Assembly (NCBI GenBank): GCA_019311105.1
Contig: JAFDDA010000012.1
Location: 1-49,942, forward strand
Length of the DNA: 49,942 bases
DNA from: Deltaproteobacteria bacterium
Lineage (GTDB): Bacteria; Myxococcota_A; UBA9160; JAFDDA01
Direction of reading: 5' to 3'
Position 1 is the first letter of the stretch. Every line of letters begins with the position of its first letter. The notes below the pieces were generated by a model, which made no database searches, was not told the origin of the DNA, and worked only from the letters and a program-made list of their open reading frames with translations. The translations under genes were made by a program, and so were the position numbers. Shown piece by piece: positions 24,186 to 34,250 of the stretch.

Positions 24186-24745
24186 CCCTCCGCGCTTCCA
24201 CGAGCAAAACAGACCACCGTGATCGCAACGGCGCCCCGGCGCGGGTCGGGGTTGCGGTACGTGTGGCGCTGGTCGCCGCGGAAGACGAGCGAGTCGCCGA
24301 CCGCTAGCGCCCAGCGCTCGCCCGACGCCACGAGTTCGACCTTCCCGCGTTCGCAGGTCAGGTATTCGCGCGTGCCCGGCGTGTGCGGAATCCCGATGAA
24401 GCTGCCGCCGGGGACGAGATCCATGCGCGAGATCTGGAGGCCGGGGATCGGCTCGGGCAGGAGCGGACGCAGCTGCACCCCCTGGCGCTTCCGGACGCGC
24501 ACCTCGCCTGCCGGAAACAAGCGGGCCGCCGTCCGGGGCGGGCCCACGAGCTCTTCGATCGAGACCTGAAGCGCCTCCGCCGCCCGCGAGAGCACCGCTA
24601 GGGTCGGGTTCGCCGCGCCGGATTCGAGGCTCGCCCAGGTGGGGCGCGGAATTCCGGAGAGGTCGGCCATGCGCTGCTGCGAGAGCCCTCGGGCGTCGCG
24701 GAGGCGCTTCACGTTGCTGGCGAGATTGGCGTGGATGTCGTCCAT
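24182..24745 (-). CDS. XRE-family regulator with C-terminal cupin
   Basis: A 187-residue transcription factor. Residues 8-62 are a Cro/XRE helix-turn-helix (LRDARGLSQQRMADLSGIPRPTWASLE in outline). Residues about 105-180 are a cupin barrel with GTREYLTCERG, GDSLVFRGDQRHTYRNP and a small-molecule-binding shape. Proteins of this design sense a metabolite and control an adjacent gene. It is divergent from the VOC gene across a 138-nt region that probably holds its operator. The 3' end overlaps the small membrane protein through CTAG. The ligand is unknown. Confidence 0.9.
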   Translation of the reverse strand: MDDIHANLASNVKRLRDARGLSQQRMADLSGIPRPTWASLESGAANPTLAVLSRAAEALQVSIEELVGPPRTAARLFPAGEVRVRKRQGVQLRPLLPEPIPGLQISRMDLVPGGSFIGIPHTPGTREYLTCERGKVELVASGERWALAVGDSLVFRGDQRHTYRNPDPRRGAVAITVVCFARGSAEG

Positions 24746-24883
24746 GGCCCGGATTCTCCCCCAGAGAGGGTTGCTGTGTCGTCCGATCAGTTGGTGAAGT
24801 AGCAAAGGGGCACGAACCCGGCATTTCGCTTCCCTGGGGAGGCTGCGGGGACGACTCTGGGCGGGCGCCCACGGAGGTTCCTC

Positions 24884-25318
24884 ATGGAGATCCGACTCGA
24901 ACACGCCAATCTGGCCGTCCGCGACCTGGACGCCATGATCCGCTTCGTCACCACCGCTTTCCCGGAGTTCCGGATCCGGGCCGAGGGCAAGACCTGGCGG
25001 AACCAGCGCTGGGCCCACGTCGGAACCGACGACACCTACCTCGCCTTGAGCGAAGCCCCGGTCGAGCCGACGGAGCGTTGGGTGCCGTATTCGGGGAAGC
25101 CCGGCGTGAACCACCTGGGCTACGAGGTCGACGACGTCGAGGCCCTGCGCGGGCGACTCGCCAGCGCGGGCTACGCCGACTCCACGGTCCCGAACGATCA
25201 CCCCCACCGCCGGCGTGTCTATTTCCACGATGCGGAAGGCAACGACTGGGAGTTCGTCGAGTACCGAAGCGATGACCCCGCCGAGCGCAACGACTACGCC
25301 ATCGCCGACCCGACGTGA
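24884..25318 (+). CDS. VOC-superfamily (glyoxalase/dioxygenase fold) protein
   Basis: A 144-residue vicinal-oxygen-chelate protein. It has the paired beta-alpha-beta-beta-beta units, with metal-ligand candidates His7 (LEHANLAV), His in VNHLGYEV near 84 and Glu in WEFVEYRS near 127. Such proteins are glyalase-type isomerases, dioxygenases or resistance proteins; the specific reaction cannot be assigned. ATG 24884 has GGAGG 7 nt upstream. The divergent XRE-cupin regulator is the likely controller. Confidence 0.88.
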   Translation: MEIRLEHANLAVRDLDAMIRFVTTAFPEFRIRAEGKTWRNQRWAHVGTDDTYLALSEAPVEPTERWVPYSGKPGVNHLGYEVDDVEALRGRLASAGYADSTVPNDHPHRRRVYFHDAEGNDWEFVEYRSDDPAERNDYAIADPT

Positions 25319-25322
25319 TGGG

Positions 25323-25955
25323 CTAGAAGAGCCAGAAGCGTTTGCGGGGCAGGTCGTCGCGGCAACCCGCGTACTGACGTTCGTAGCGGCTGGCGCGGTT
25401 CGAGACCTTGCGCGCGACGGCCTGGAGCCAGGGCTTCTTCCGGTACGAGCCGCTGCGGTAGCCCGCCGGACCTTCGTGGTAGGCGAGGTAGAAGTGGTAG
25501 GCGTCGGTCTTGGAGACCTGGGCCGCGCGATGGGCGCGGTGGCCGTACCAGCCGATGAAGTCGGCGACGTCCTCGAAATCGTCGCGGTCCGCGCCTCGCT
25601 TGCCGGTGTCGCGTTGGTAGTCGTGCCACGTGCCGTCGGTGGCCTGGCCGTAGCCGTAGGCCGAGGTGGGCCGCTTCCACGGAAAGAACCACAGGAGCTT
25701 CCGCCGGGCGGGGCGGGAGTCGTGGCGGAAGCGCGACTCCTGGTGGACCACGGCCAGCTGGATCGCCTCGGGGACACCCCAGCGCTCGTAGGACTCCTGG
25801 GCGGCCTCCCACCAGCCGCCTCGCTCACGAAAGATCACGCAGGCATCGTCGAGGTTGCGGGGCGGGCCCTTGGCGCAGCCGGCCATCCCGACGGCGAGCA
25901 GCACCGCTGCGGCCGTGCGTGCGGCCAAGACGATGACGGAGCGCGCTGCGCCCAT
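25323..25955 (-). CDS. lytic transglycosylase-like lipoprotein (SLT domain)
   Basis: A 210-residue protein with a lipoprotein signal (lipobox GMAGC near 27) and a lysozyme-like SLT domain. The catalytic Glu is in VVHQESRF near residue 72, followed by SAYGYGQATDGTW and AYHEGPAGY, the usual motif order. It should cut peptidoglycan glycan strands from the outer membrane side. The protein ends soon after the core. A -10-like TATCCT is at 25980-25975, and a GGGGGGA tract precedes ATG 25955. It converges on the VOC gene with 4 nt between. Confidence 0.88.
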   Translation of the reverse strand: MGAARSVIVLAARTAAAVLLAVGMAGCAKGPPRNLDDACVIFRERGGWWEAAQESYERWGVPEAIQLAVVHQESRFRHDSRPARRKLLWFFPWKRPTSAYGYGQATDGTWHDYQRDTGKRGADRDDFEDVADFIGWYGHRAHRAAQVSKTDAYHFYLAYHEGPAGYRSGSYRKKPWLQAVARKVSNRASRYERQYAGCRDDLPRKRFWLF

Positions 25956-26007
25956 CTCGATCCCCCCGCGCGAGAGGATAACGCCACCCTGCGGCGGCGC
26001 TGCGGGG

Positions 26008-26874
26008 CTAGAGCTTTGCGATCACCGAGTCGCCGAAGCCGCGGATGGCGTCGAGCTTCGTCTGCAGCGGGGTCGTGTCGGCCTCGTAGGCATTCCGGAA
26101 GCCGACGATGCAGTCGGTGATGCCCTTGTCCTCGAGCCGCTTGGCGCCGTCGACCGTGAAGCCGTCCATGGAGATCACGTGGATCTCGAACGGCTCCTTC
26201 TCGCGGCCGTACTCCTTGCGCAGCTCCGTGAGTCGCGTGAGGTAGCCCTCGAGTTCGGTGGGGTCGCCGCCCGCGTGCATCCAGCCATCCCCAACTCGCG
26301 CCGCGCGGCGCAGGGCCGGCTCGGAGTGGCCGCCGATGAGCAGCGGGATCGGCTCGCTCGGCACGGGGCAGATCTTCAAGCTCGGGATCTCGAAGTGCTC
26401 GCCGTGGAACTCGTAGAACTCGCCCGTCCACAGGCCGCGCAGGATCTCGATCATCTCGTCCATGCGCTTGCCGCGCCCCTTCCAGGGCACGCCGGTCGCC
26501 GCGAAATCCTCGGGCCAAGGCGAAACGCCGATCCCGAACCCGAACCGGTTGTTCGAAAGCACCGCGATCGATGCCGCCTGCTTTGCCACCAGCACCGGAG
26601 GCCGGATGGGAAGCTTCACCACGAAGGTCGTGAAGCGCAGCCGCTCGGTCACCGCGGCCAGGGCGGGGATCAAGATGAACGACTCGATGAAGGGCTTCCC
26701 CTCGAGGAACTCGCGCCCGCCGTCCCCGTAGTAGGGGTACTTCGTGTCGGAGTGTTCGGGGTAGACGATGCTGTCGGGAACCGTAAACGAGGTGAACCCC
26801 GCCGTTTCGGCCTCGATGGCGAGGGTGAAGAGCTGGCTGGCCTCGACCATGGCTTCGGCATAGGAAAATCGCAT
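26008..26874 (-). CDS. LLM-class flavin-dependent oxidoreductase
   Basis: A 288-residue luciferase-like monooxygenase-family protein with MRFSYAEAM at the N-terminus, FGFGIGVSPWPEDF near 117 and LIGGHSEPALRRAARVGDGWMHAGG near 180-205, the F420/FMN-binding region. It begins at ATG 26874; the longer frame upstream is not homologous. TATGCT lies about 12 nt before the start. It is divergent from the SDR gene with only 44 nt between, so the promoters must overlap. It may act on the same pathway as that SDR, which is inference. Confidence 0.87.
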   Translation of the reverse strand: MRFSYAEAMVEASQLFTLAIEAETAGFTSFTVPDSIVYPEHSDTKYPYYGDGGREFLEGKPFIESFILIPALAAVTERLRFTTFVVKLPIRPPVLVAKQAASIAVLSNNRFGFGIGVSPWPEDFAATGVPWKGRGKRMDEMIEILRGLWTGEFYEFHGEHFEIPSLKICPVPSEPIPLLIGGHSEPALRRAARVGDGWMHAGGDPTELEGYLTRLTELRKEYGREKEPFEIHVISMDGFTVDGAKRLEDKGITDCIVGFRNAYEADTTPLQTKLDAIRGFGDSVIAKL

Positions 26875-26918
26875 GGCGACGGGTGTAGCATAGGGCCAAG
26901 CGCCAAAGGAGGAACTCC

Positions 26919-27836
26919 ATGAGCTGGACTGCAAACGATCTCCCCGACCTCTCGGGCAAGACCTACCTGGTGACCGGAGCCAACTCCGGCCTCGGCTTCG
27001 AGACCGTGAAGGCTCTCGCCAAGGCGGGCGGCGAAGTGACCCTCGCCTGCCGGGATCTCGGGAAGGCCGGCACTGCGATCGACCGGATCAAGGCCGAAGC
27101 CCCGACCGCCCGCATCGAAGCCCGCGAGCTCGACCTCGCGAGCCTCGACTCGATCGCGAAGTTCGCCGCAGCCTGGGGTGACCGACCCCTCGATGGGCTC
27201 GTCAACAACGCCGGCGTCATGGCGCTGCCCCTTCGGCGCACGGCGGACGGCTTCGAGATGCAGCTCGGCACGAATCACCTGGGCCACTTCGCCCTCACGG
27301 GTCGGATGCTCCCGCGTCTGCTGGCCGCACCGGGCGCGCGCGTCGTGAACGTGAGCAGCACCATGCACAAGTTCGGCCACATGAACTGGGACGACCTCCA
27401 GAGCGACAAGAGCTACGGGAAGTGGCGCGCCTACGGGCAGAGCAAGCTCGCGAACCTGCTCTTCACCTATGAGTTTCAACGCCGGCTCGAAGCGGCGGGC
27501 GCCGACGCCCTCACCGCGGCATCGCACCCGGGCTACGCGGCCACAAATCTCCAGGCCACGGGGCCTCGCATGGAGGGGTCCGGTTTCCTGGAGCGCATGG
27601 CCCCGCTCGTCAACCGGCTCGCCAGCCAGACGGCCGACATGGGGGCCCTGCCTTCCATCTACGCCGCGGGGGCCCTCGGCGTGAAGGGCGGCGACTACTT
27701 CGGCCCCGATGGGTTCACCGGAATGTGGGGCCACCCCAAGCGGGTCCCGTCGAACAAGCGCTCTCACGACCGCGGCGACCAGCTGCGCCTGTGGGATGCC
27801 TCCGAAGAACTCACGGGTGTCCGCTTCGAGTTGTAG
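26919..27836 (+). CDS. SDR-family oxidoreductase (retinol dehydrogenase/WWOX-like)
   Basis: A 305-residue extended-N-terminus SDR with TGANSGLG near residue 20, NNAGVM near 91, the catalytic serine in NVSSTMHK and YGQSK as the YxxxK pair. The C-terminal extension (about 245-305) with FTGMWGHPK is typical of the protochlorophyllide-reductase/retinol-dehydrogenase-like branch. It is a cytosolic NADP(H)-dependent oxidoreductase of unknown substrate. ATG 26919 has GGAGG 8 nt upstream. Divergent from the LLM gene. Confidence 0.9.
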   Translation: MSWTANDLPDLSGKTYLVTGANSGLGFETVKALAKAGGEVTLACRDLGKAGTAIDRIKAEAPTARIEARELDLASLDSIAKFAAAWGDRPLDGLVNNAGVMALPLRRTADGFEMQLGTNHLGHFALTGRMLPRLLAAPGARVVNVSSTMHKFGHMNWDDLQSDKSYGKWRAYGQSKLANLLFTYEFQRRLEAAGADALTAASHPGYAATNLQATGPRMEGSGFLERMAPLVNRLASQTADMGALPSIYAAGALGVKGGDYFGPDGFTGMWGHPKRVPSNKRSHDRGDQLRLWDASEELTGVRFEL

Positions 27837-27897
27837 CCAGACCGCTTGACGGGAGGCCGCTCCAGTCATCAACCTCCGACTCTAGTGAGGGGGAGTC

Positions 27898-28449
27898 ATG
27901 GGGTTCTGGATCTTCCTGGGCATTCTCGCGCTCGTCGCGCTCGCGGGCGTCAGCCTCTACAACCGGCTGGTCGGCCTGCGCAACGCCGCCGAAAGCGCTT
28001 GGAGCGACGTCGACGTCCAGCTGAAGCGACGCTGGGATCTGGTGCCGAACCTCGTCGAGACCGTGAAGGGATACGCGAGCCACGAGCAGTCGACCTTCAC
28101 GAAGGTCACCGAGATGCGATCCCAGGCCATGGCCGAGACCGACCCGGCGGCCAAGGCCAACGCCGAGAACGGCCTGACCCGTGCATTGCGCAGCATGTTC
28201 GCCGTGGCCGAGGGCTACCCAGAGCTGAAGGCGAGCCAGAACTTCCGCGACTTGCAGGCCGACCTCACGAAGGTCGAGGACGCGATCCAGAACGCGCGCC
28301 GCTACTTCAACGCCATCGTGCGCGACCTCAATACGAGCTGCGAGACCTTCCCGAGCAACCTCATCGCCAACAACTTCGGCTTCGCGAAGCGCGACTACTT
28401 CGAACTCGATGACGAGGCCGAGCGCAGCGCGCCGGCCGTGAGCTTCTGA
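27898..28449 (+). CDS. lemA: LemA family protein
   Basis: A 183-residue LemA protein. It has one N-terminal membrane helix (4-24), then a long helical bundle with YNRLVGLRNAAESAWSDVDV, RRWDLVPNLVETVKGY and ARRYFNAIVRDLN, all family hallmarks. The bulk probably faces the periplasm. GGGGGAG precedes the ATG. It is followed after 8 nt by the DUF2207 gene; this pairing is common and suggests a shared envelope role, though no biochemical function is established. Confidence 0.92.
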   Translation: MGFWIFLGILALVALAGVSLYNRLVGLRNAAESAWSDVDVQLKRRWDLVPNLVETVKGYASHEQSTFTKVTEMRSQAMAETDPAAKANAENGLTRALRSMFAVAEGYPELKASQNFRDLQADLTKVEDAIQNARRYFNAIVRDLNTSCETFPSNLIANNFGFAKRDYFELDDEAERSAPAVSF

Positions 28450-28457
28450 TCGTCGGC

Positions 28458-30152
28458 ATGCGCCGGCTCGCCCTCGCGCTCTGCTTCGCCCTGCCCTTCG
28501 CGGCAGCGCCGGCCGACGCGGAGCGGGTCGCGCGGATGGACGTCCAGATCGAGGTCGAGCCTGACGCCGGGCTCATCGTCCGCGAAGAAATCCTCTACGA
28601 CTTTGAGGGCGAGCATCGCCACGGCATCTATCGCGACGTGCCGGTTCGCTACTCCCGCCGGAACGGGCCCGACTATCGCGTCGCCCTCGACGTGTTGAGC
28701 GTCGAGAACGAACTCGGGCGGCCCCACGGCTTCACCACCTCGGGGCGAGGCGCGTACCGGCGGATCCGGATCGGCGACCCGAACCGAAAGATCACGGGCC
28801 GCGTCCACTACTACATCACCTACCGCGTGCGGCTCGCCATGCTCCACTTCGACGCACACGACGAGGTCTACTGGAACGCCACGGGCGACGAGTGGGAGGT
28901 CCCGATCGACGCGGCGTCCGTGCGGGTGACACTCGCCGGCAGCGTGGCGCGATTCCTCGACACCGCGTGCTTCACGGGGCCCCGCGGCGCAACCCGCGCC
29001 GACTGCACCGCCGAGGCGCTGGGCAGCGAAGCCCGCTTCGCCACCACCGGGGGGCTACCTGCACGACACGGCCTCTCCATCGTCGCGGCACTCCCGAAGG
29101 GCGTCGTCCGCGAACCCACGTCGAGCGAGCGGCTGCGCGCCCGGCTCGCGCCCTGGATCTCCGGCTGGTGGCTCCTGCCCTTCGGCGTCTTCGCCGGGAT
29201 GTACGGCTACTGGCGGCGGGCCGGCCGCGACCCGGGCCAGGGGGCCGCGATCCCGGTCCGCTACGAGCCGCCCGAGGGCCTGTCGCCCGCCGAAGTGGGC
29301 ACGCTCGTCGACGAGCGCGCAGACCTCGACGACGTCACGGCCACCATCCTGCAACTCGCCATCGATGGCCGGCTCGAGATCACGCAGCTCCAGTCGACGC
29401 AGTTCTTGTTCTTCGAGAAGACCGACTATCGCCTCGACCGCACTGGCGACCCGAGCGGCCTGCGGCGCCACCAGGCGAAGCTCCATCAGGCCCTGTTCTC
29501 CGGGCGCGAATCGGTGCTCGTCTCGGACTTGAAGAACGAGTTCTACAAGGAGCTGCCCGAGATCCAAGAATCGTTGTACGAGCAGCTGTCGGAGCGCGGC
29601 GGCATGTTCGTCGGCCGGCCCGACAAGTTGCGTCAGCGTTGGGCCATCGGTGGCGGCGCTCTGCTGCCGATCGGTGTCTTCGCCATGGGCGCATCACCGG
29701 CGGCGGGAATCTGCCTGTTGGTGTCGGGCGTCATCGTCATCGCGTTCTCACGGAACATGCCGCGCCGCACCCGACGCGGCCGGCGCGCCTATGAAGAGAC
29801 CCTCGGCTTCCGCGAGTTCCTCGAGCGCGTCGACCACGATCGCCTCGAGCGCCAGGGCGTCGCCACGCGAGAACAGTTCGAACGGATCCTGCCCTACGCC
29901 ATCGTGCTCGGCGCCGCCGACGCATGGGCCGATGCCTTCGCCGAGATCTACCTCGAACCGCCCGACTGGTATCACGGCTACGACCTGCTCGATTTCCAGC
30001 CGAGCCGGTTCGTGAGCGACATGGGCCGTGGCCTCGACACCATCGGCCACTCCCTCGCCTCCCAACCCAGCGGAAGTGGGAGCAGCGGCTTCAGCAGCGG
30101 CGGCGGCTTCAGCGGTGGGGGGATGGGTGGCGGCGGCGGCGGGAGCTGGTAG
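28458..30152 (+). CDS. DUF2207 membrane protein
   Basis: A 564-residue protein with a signal peptide (cleavage about 20-22), an exported beta-rich DUF2207 domain (about 25-220) beginning with RMDVQIEVEPDAGLIVREEI and containing HGIYRDVP, one membrane helix near 232-252, a cytoplasmic region, a helix pair near 395-430 and a C-terminal low-complexity tail of glycines and serines ending SW. That Gly-rich tail is a family feature. It is translated right after lemA. The role is unknown, presumably in the envelope. Confidence 0.9.
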   Translation: MRRLALALCFALPFAAAPADAERVARMDVQIEVEPDAGLIVREEILYDFEGEHRHGIYRDVPVRYSRRNGPDYRVALDVLSVENELGRPHGFTTSGRGAYRRIRIGDPNRKITGRVHYYITYRVRLAMLHFDAHDEVYWNATGDEWEVPIDAASVRVTLAGSVARFLDTACFTGPRGATRADCTAEALGSEARFATTGGLPARHGLSIVAALPKGVVREPTSSERLRARLAPWISGWWLLPFGVFAGMYGYWRRAGRDPGQGAAIPVRYEPPEGLSPAEVGTLVDERADLDDVTATILQLAIDGRLEITQLQSTQFLFFEKTDYRLDRTGDPSGLRRHQAKLHQALFSGRESVLVSDLKNEFYKELPEIQESLYEQLSERGGMFVGRPDKLRQRWAIGGGALLPIGVFAMGASPAAGICLLVSGVIVIAFSRNMPRRTRRGRRAYEETLGFREFLERVDHDRLERQGVATREQFERILPYAIVLGAADAWADAFAEIYLEPPDWYHGYDLLDFQPSRFVSDMGRGLDTIGHSLASQPSGSGSSGFSSGGGFSGGGMGGGGGGSW

Positions 30153-30186
30153 CACGCGCCCCGTCCGCACCGGGCTGATCCCGGGC

Positions 30187-30192
30187 TAGGAT
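30187..30192 (+). promoter_or_regulatory. -10 element TAGGAT, leaderless-type
   Basis: TAGGAT is followed by CGCAGC and ATG 30199, a 6-nt gap. The AGGA inside it could instead act as a Shine-Dalgarno at 7-nt spacing, so this example is ambiguous. Confidence 0.35.
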
Positions 30193-30198
30193 CGCAGC

Positions 30199-31416
30199 AT
30201 GTCGGCGCCCGAGCCTTCTCTCCGCCGTGTCCTCTCGCTCCCGTGGCTCGTGCTCTATGGCCTCGGCACGACGATCGGGGCGGGGATCTACGCGCTCACG
30301 GGCGTCGTCGCAGGCCGGGCGGGGTTGCTCGCACCCGTCGCGTTCCTCGTTGCGGCGTTCTTCGCCCTGTTCACAGCCCTGAGCTTCGCGGAGCTGAGTT
30401 CGCGCTTTCCCAAAGCGGGAGGCGAAGCCGTCTATGTACGCGAAGGCTTCGGTCGCGCCGACCTCCAGCTAGCGGTCGGGTTGCTGGTCGTGGCGGCGGG
30501 CCTCATCTCCGCGGCGACCGTCAGTGTCGGCTTCGTCGGCTATCTGAGTGTGTTCGTCTCGGTCCCCAAGCTCGTCACGGTGCTGGGGATCGTGGTCGCG
30601 CTGGGGCTCATCGTGAGCTGGGGCGTGCGTGAGTCCGTGACGGCAGCGGGACTCATGACCTTGCTCGAAGTGGGTGGGCTGCTGGCGTTGATCGCCTACG
30701 GGTCGCCGCATTTCGCCGAGTTCCCATCGCGAGCGCCCGAAATCTTCGCGGGCGGGTCCGAAGGATTCCGCGGTGTCGGGTCCGCGGCCGTGCTGGCGTT
30801 CTACGCCTTCCTCGGCTTCGAGGACATCGTGAATGCCGCTGAGGAAACCAAGAATGCGCGTCGCACGCTCCCCCTCGCCATCCTCATTACACTCGGCATC
30901 ACGGCGGGCCTGTACTTCGCGGTGGCTTCGCTCGCCGTTCTCGTGGTCCCGCCGGCGGAACTCGCGGCCTCGGCCGCGCCCCTGGCTCTGGTTTTCGAAC
31001 GCTGCGGGGGCCCCGCGGGCGCGCTCAGCGTGATCGCACTGTTCGCCCTCCTAAACGGGGCGCTGATCCAAGTGATGAAGGCATCGCGCGTCCTGTGGGG
31101 GATGGCGGATCAGGGCGTGCTGCCCGCCGCGCTTCGCTACATCCACCCGCGCTCGCGCACGCCGCTGGTCGCGGTGGGGCTCGCCACCGGCGGGACCGGC
31201 ATCCTCGCGGTGGCGTTTCCCCTGGAGACCCTGGCCGAAACGACTTCGCTCGTAACGCTCCTGACGTTCACCCTCGCCAACCTGGCCCTGCTTCGCGTCA
31301 AGCTGCGCGACCCCGACCCGCCGCCGGGGGCGATGATCTTCCCGATCTGGGTCCCCATCGTCGGCGCCATCTTGAGCGGCGGGTTGCTGACCTTCGATCT
31401 GGTGAACCGGCTCTAG
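30199..31416 (+). CDS. APC-family amino acid permease
   Basis: A 405-residue membrane protein with about twelve hydrophobic segments. The first helix carries GLGTTIGAGIYALTG, the G-S/T-x-I-G-x-G unwound substrate site of the amino acid/polyamine/organocation superfamily. SFAELSSRFPKAGG follows helix 2, and FLGFEDIVNAAEETKNARR is the conserved loop after helix 6. It transports an amino acid or related cation across the inner membrane by proton coupling or exchange; the substrate is not predictable. It may be monocistronic, with its promoter directly at the start codon. It converges on asnB. Confidence 0.92.
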   Translation: MSAPEPSLRRVLSLPWLVLYGLGTTIGAGIYALTGVVAGRAGLLAPVAFLVAAFFALFTALSFAELSSRFPKAGGEAVYVREGFGRADLQLAVGLLVVAAGLISAATVSVGFVGYLSVFVSVPKLVTVLGIVVALGLIVSWGVRESVTAAGLMTLLEVGGLLALIAYGSPHFAEFPSRAPEIFAGGSEGFRGVGSAAVLAFYAFLGFEDIVNAAEETKNARRTLPLAILITLGITAGLYFAVASLAVLVVPPAELAASAAPLALVFERCGGPAGALSVIALFALLNGALIQVMKASRVLWGMADQGVLPAALRYIHPRSRTPLVAVGLATGGTGILAVAFPLETLAETTSLVTLLTFTLANLALLRVKLRDPDPPPGAMIFPIWVPIVGAILSGGLLTFDLVNRL

Positions 31417-31451
31417 CTGACAGGCAGCCCAGGCCGACCGCTCCGTCCCCT

Positions 31452-33308
31452 TCATGCGCGGACAGCCTTCAGCAACGCTTCTGAGACCGAGGCAACGGAC
31501 TCGCCCCCGAGTCGAAGCCGCGCCCAGATCTCGAGCGACGTGTAGTGGAAGCGAACCGTGGAGTGCTCGATCTGGGGCAACAGATCCTGGGCGACGGCGC
31601 GCGACCAACCGAGAAGATCGGGGACCCAACCCCCTTCCAGCAACGCCGACGTGCCCCGATGGAAGCGTGGGTCGACCGGGAAGCCGCGCTTCTTTGCGGA
31701 CACGATGTCCCGCGGCAGGCGCCGGCGCGCGGCACGGCGCAGCAGCCACTTCGACTCCCCACCGCGCTGCTTCAGCCGGTATGGGAGGTTGAGAGCCAGC
31801 TCGATCAGGTCCGCCCCGAGGAAGGGAAGCCGAGTCTCGATCGATACCGCCATCCCCATGCGGTCGTGGCGCGTGAGAATCCAAGACAGGTGCGCGTGCA
31901 AATCGTCGAGCGCTGCAAGGTGGGCAGCCTTCTCCGCCACAGGCAGAACGTCCCCGAGATGTGCGGACAAGGCCTGGAGGCGTAGCGTCTGCTCCGGGGC
32001 GAGTGCCACGGCGAGGCGGCGACGAAGACGCGGCTCGCGGGCGGCAAGCACGTGAGCATGCTCGGCGCCCCGGAGCCAGTGCGCGACCAGCCTCCACGAG
32101 CGACCCCATGGACGAGGCAGCGAAGCCCCGCGCCGGACTCTGCGCAACAGATTGTGCCCCATCGCGTAGCGGGGGTAGCCGCCGAACAGTTCGTCCGCGC
32201 CCTCACCGGTCAGCAGCACGACGATGCCGGCCTCCCGACAAGCACGGTTGACGGCCAGCAGGGCGGGCGTGCTCGGATGCGTGCAAGGCGCGTCTTCATG
32301 GGAGACGGCCTCGCACCACAGACGAAGGTACTCCTCGCGCTCGACGGAGATGGCGTGGATCGGCACGCCCAGGTGCCGCCCAACAGTGCGCGCCGCCTTG
32401 GCTTCGGATGGGCGCCCGACGTCGGCGACCCAGGCCTCGAGACCCTCGTGGCGGGGTGCGGCCAGAGACGTCACCAGGCTCGAGTCGACACCGCCGCTAC
32501 ACAACGTCGCGAGGGGCACATCGCTCTGGAGGTGCCCGACGACGCTCCGCTCGAGAGAATCCTCGAGCCGCCGTTCGGAATCGCGCTGGACCGCCCGGCC
32601 CCGGCGCGCGAGCCGTTCCGGGACGATCACCTGGGTCAGGTCGAAGTGCTGGCCGCGGTCCTCACGGCGACCTTCGATCCGCCAGAGCGCGCCCGCCGGC
32701 AGGAACTCGACCTCTCGGAGGATCGAACGCTCGGGGTCAGGCCGGCCCACCACCAGGAAGCGCTGAAGTTCCCGCGGGTCGACCTCGGCCGAGACCTCCG
32801 GGTGTGCGAGCAACCCCTTCGGTTCTGAACAGAAGAGGAGGGTGTCGCCCTGACGGGTAAGGGCCAGGGGTTTGATTCCGACGGCGTCGCGGCCGAGCCA
32901 GAGCACACCGTCCCGCCGGTCGAAGAACGCGAACGCGAACATGCCGTCGAACCGGCGGGTCGCCCGCTCCGGCCCCCAGCGGAGAAGTGCCTCGGCCACG
33001 ACCTGAGCGTCGCCGGTGCTCGTGAAGCGAGCGCCTTCGGCCTCGAGTTCGGCGCGGAGCTCGACGAAGTTATAGACCTCACCGTTGTAGGCGAGCGTGC
33101 CCAGGCCGCCCCCGACGAGCATGGGCTGGTGTGCATGTTCGCTGCGGTCGAGGACGGCAAGACGTACGTGGCCCAGGGCGCAGGAGCCGCTGTGCCACGT
33201 ACCTCGCCCATCGGGGCCCCGGTGCACGATCCGGTCGAGCATCGGGCCGAGGTGGCGCGGGTCAGCGACTCGGCCATCAGCGTGGTAGATCCCGGCGATG
33301 CCACACAC
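31452..33308 (-). CDS. asnB: asparagine synthetase (glutamine-hydrolysing)
   Basis: A 618-residue class II amidotransferase. The N-terminal Cys2 (MCGIAG) is the glutaminase nucleophile, with LAYNGEVYNF and ATRRFDGMFAFAFFD typical of the domain (1-200). The synthetase domain has the PP-loop SGGVDSS near 275 and GEGADELFGGY near 380. It makes asparagine, or amidates a related acid, from aspartate, ATP and glutamine. The start codon is GTG 33308 with a GGGGAGGAGG purine tract upstream. It is the last gene of the AOR-MoaD-MsrA-AsnB run, 26 nt after msrA. Confidence 0.93.
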   Translation of the reverse strand: MCGIAGIYHADGRVADPRHLGPMLDRIVHRGPDGRGTWHSGSCALGHVRLAVLDRSEHAHQPMLVGGGLGTLAYNGEVYNFVELRAELEAEGARFTSTGDAQVVAEALLRWGPERATRRFDGMFAFAFFDRRDGVLWLGRDAVGIKPLALTRQGDTLLFCSEPKGLLAHPEVSAEVDPRELQRFLVVGRPDPERSILREVEFLPAGALWRIEGRREDRGQHFDLTQVIVPERLARRGRAVQRDSERRLEDSLERSVVGHLQSDVPLATLCSGGVDSSLVTSLAAPRHEGLEAWVADVGRPSEAKAARTVGRHLGVPIHAISVEREEYLRLWCEAVSHEDAPCTHPSTPALLAVNRACREAGIVVLLTGEGADELFGGYPRYAMGHNLLRRVRRGASLPRPWGRSWRLVAHWLRGAEHAHVLAAREPRLRRRLAVALAPEQTLRLQALSAHLGDVLPVAEKAAHLAALDDLHAHLSWILTRHDRMGMAVSIETRLPFLGADLIELALNLPYRLKQRGGESKWLLRRAARRRLPRDIVSAKKRGFPVDPRFHRGTSALLEGGWVPDLLGWSRAVAQDLLPQIEHSTVRFHYTSLEIWARLRLGGESVASVSEALLKAVRA

Positions 33309-33334
33309 GAGGCGGGCCTCCTCCCCTCAAGCCT

Positions 33335-33964
<630 letters not shown>

Positions 33965-33983
33965 CGGCGCCCTCTCTTCGAAC

Positions 33984-34247
33984 TCAGCCGCCCGCGGCGG
34001 CCTTCACGAACGTGACGGTGTCGCCGTCGCGGAGCTTCGTCTTCATGCCCTTGCGGTGATTCACCAGGACACCGTTCACGGCGACGGCGGCCACGCGGGC
34101 GAGTTCATCGAATTGGATGCCCTTCTCGCCCAGACGTTGCTCGGCCACCTTCACGGCGTCGGCCACGGTCGGGACCACCTCGACGTCGAAGCGCTGCTCG
34201 CCGAAGGCCTTGGTCATCTCGTAGGTGAGCTCGATGGTGACGGCCAT
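33984..34247 (-). CDS. MoaD/ThiS-family sulfur-carrier protein
   Basis: An 87-residue beta-grasp protein ending in Gly-Gly, the C-terminus that is thiocarboxylated in MoaD and Thi[23 protein letters not shown] in the second half is the usual turn before that tail. It starts 3 nt after the aldehyde:ferredoxin oxidoreductase stop, so it is tightly coupled. The position suggests a dedicated MoaD for the tungsto-/molybdopterin of that enzyme. No moaE or moeB lies in the window. Confidence 0.88.
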   Translation of the reverse strand: MAVTIELTYEMTKAFGEQRFDVEVVPTVADAVKVAEQRLGEKGIQFDELARVAAVAVNGVLVNHRKGMKTKLRDGDTVTFVKAAAGG

Positions 34248-34250
34248 GGC

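Noticed and set aside
28458-30152. Gly-rich 3' end of the DUF2207 gene as a repeat element
   Set aside because: The GGC-rich run encodes the low-complexity Gly/Ser tail that is typical of the family.
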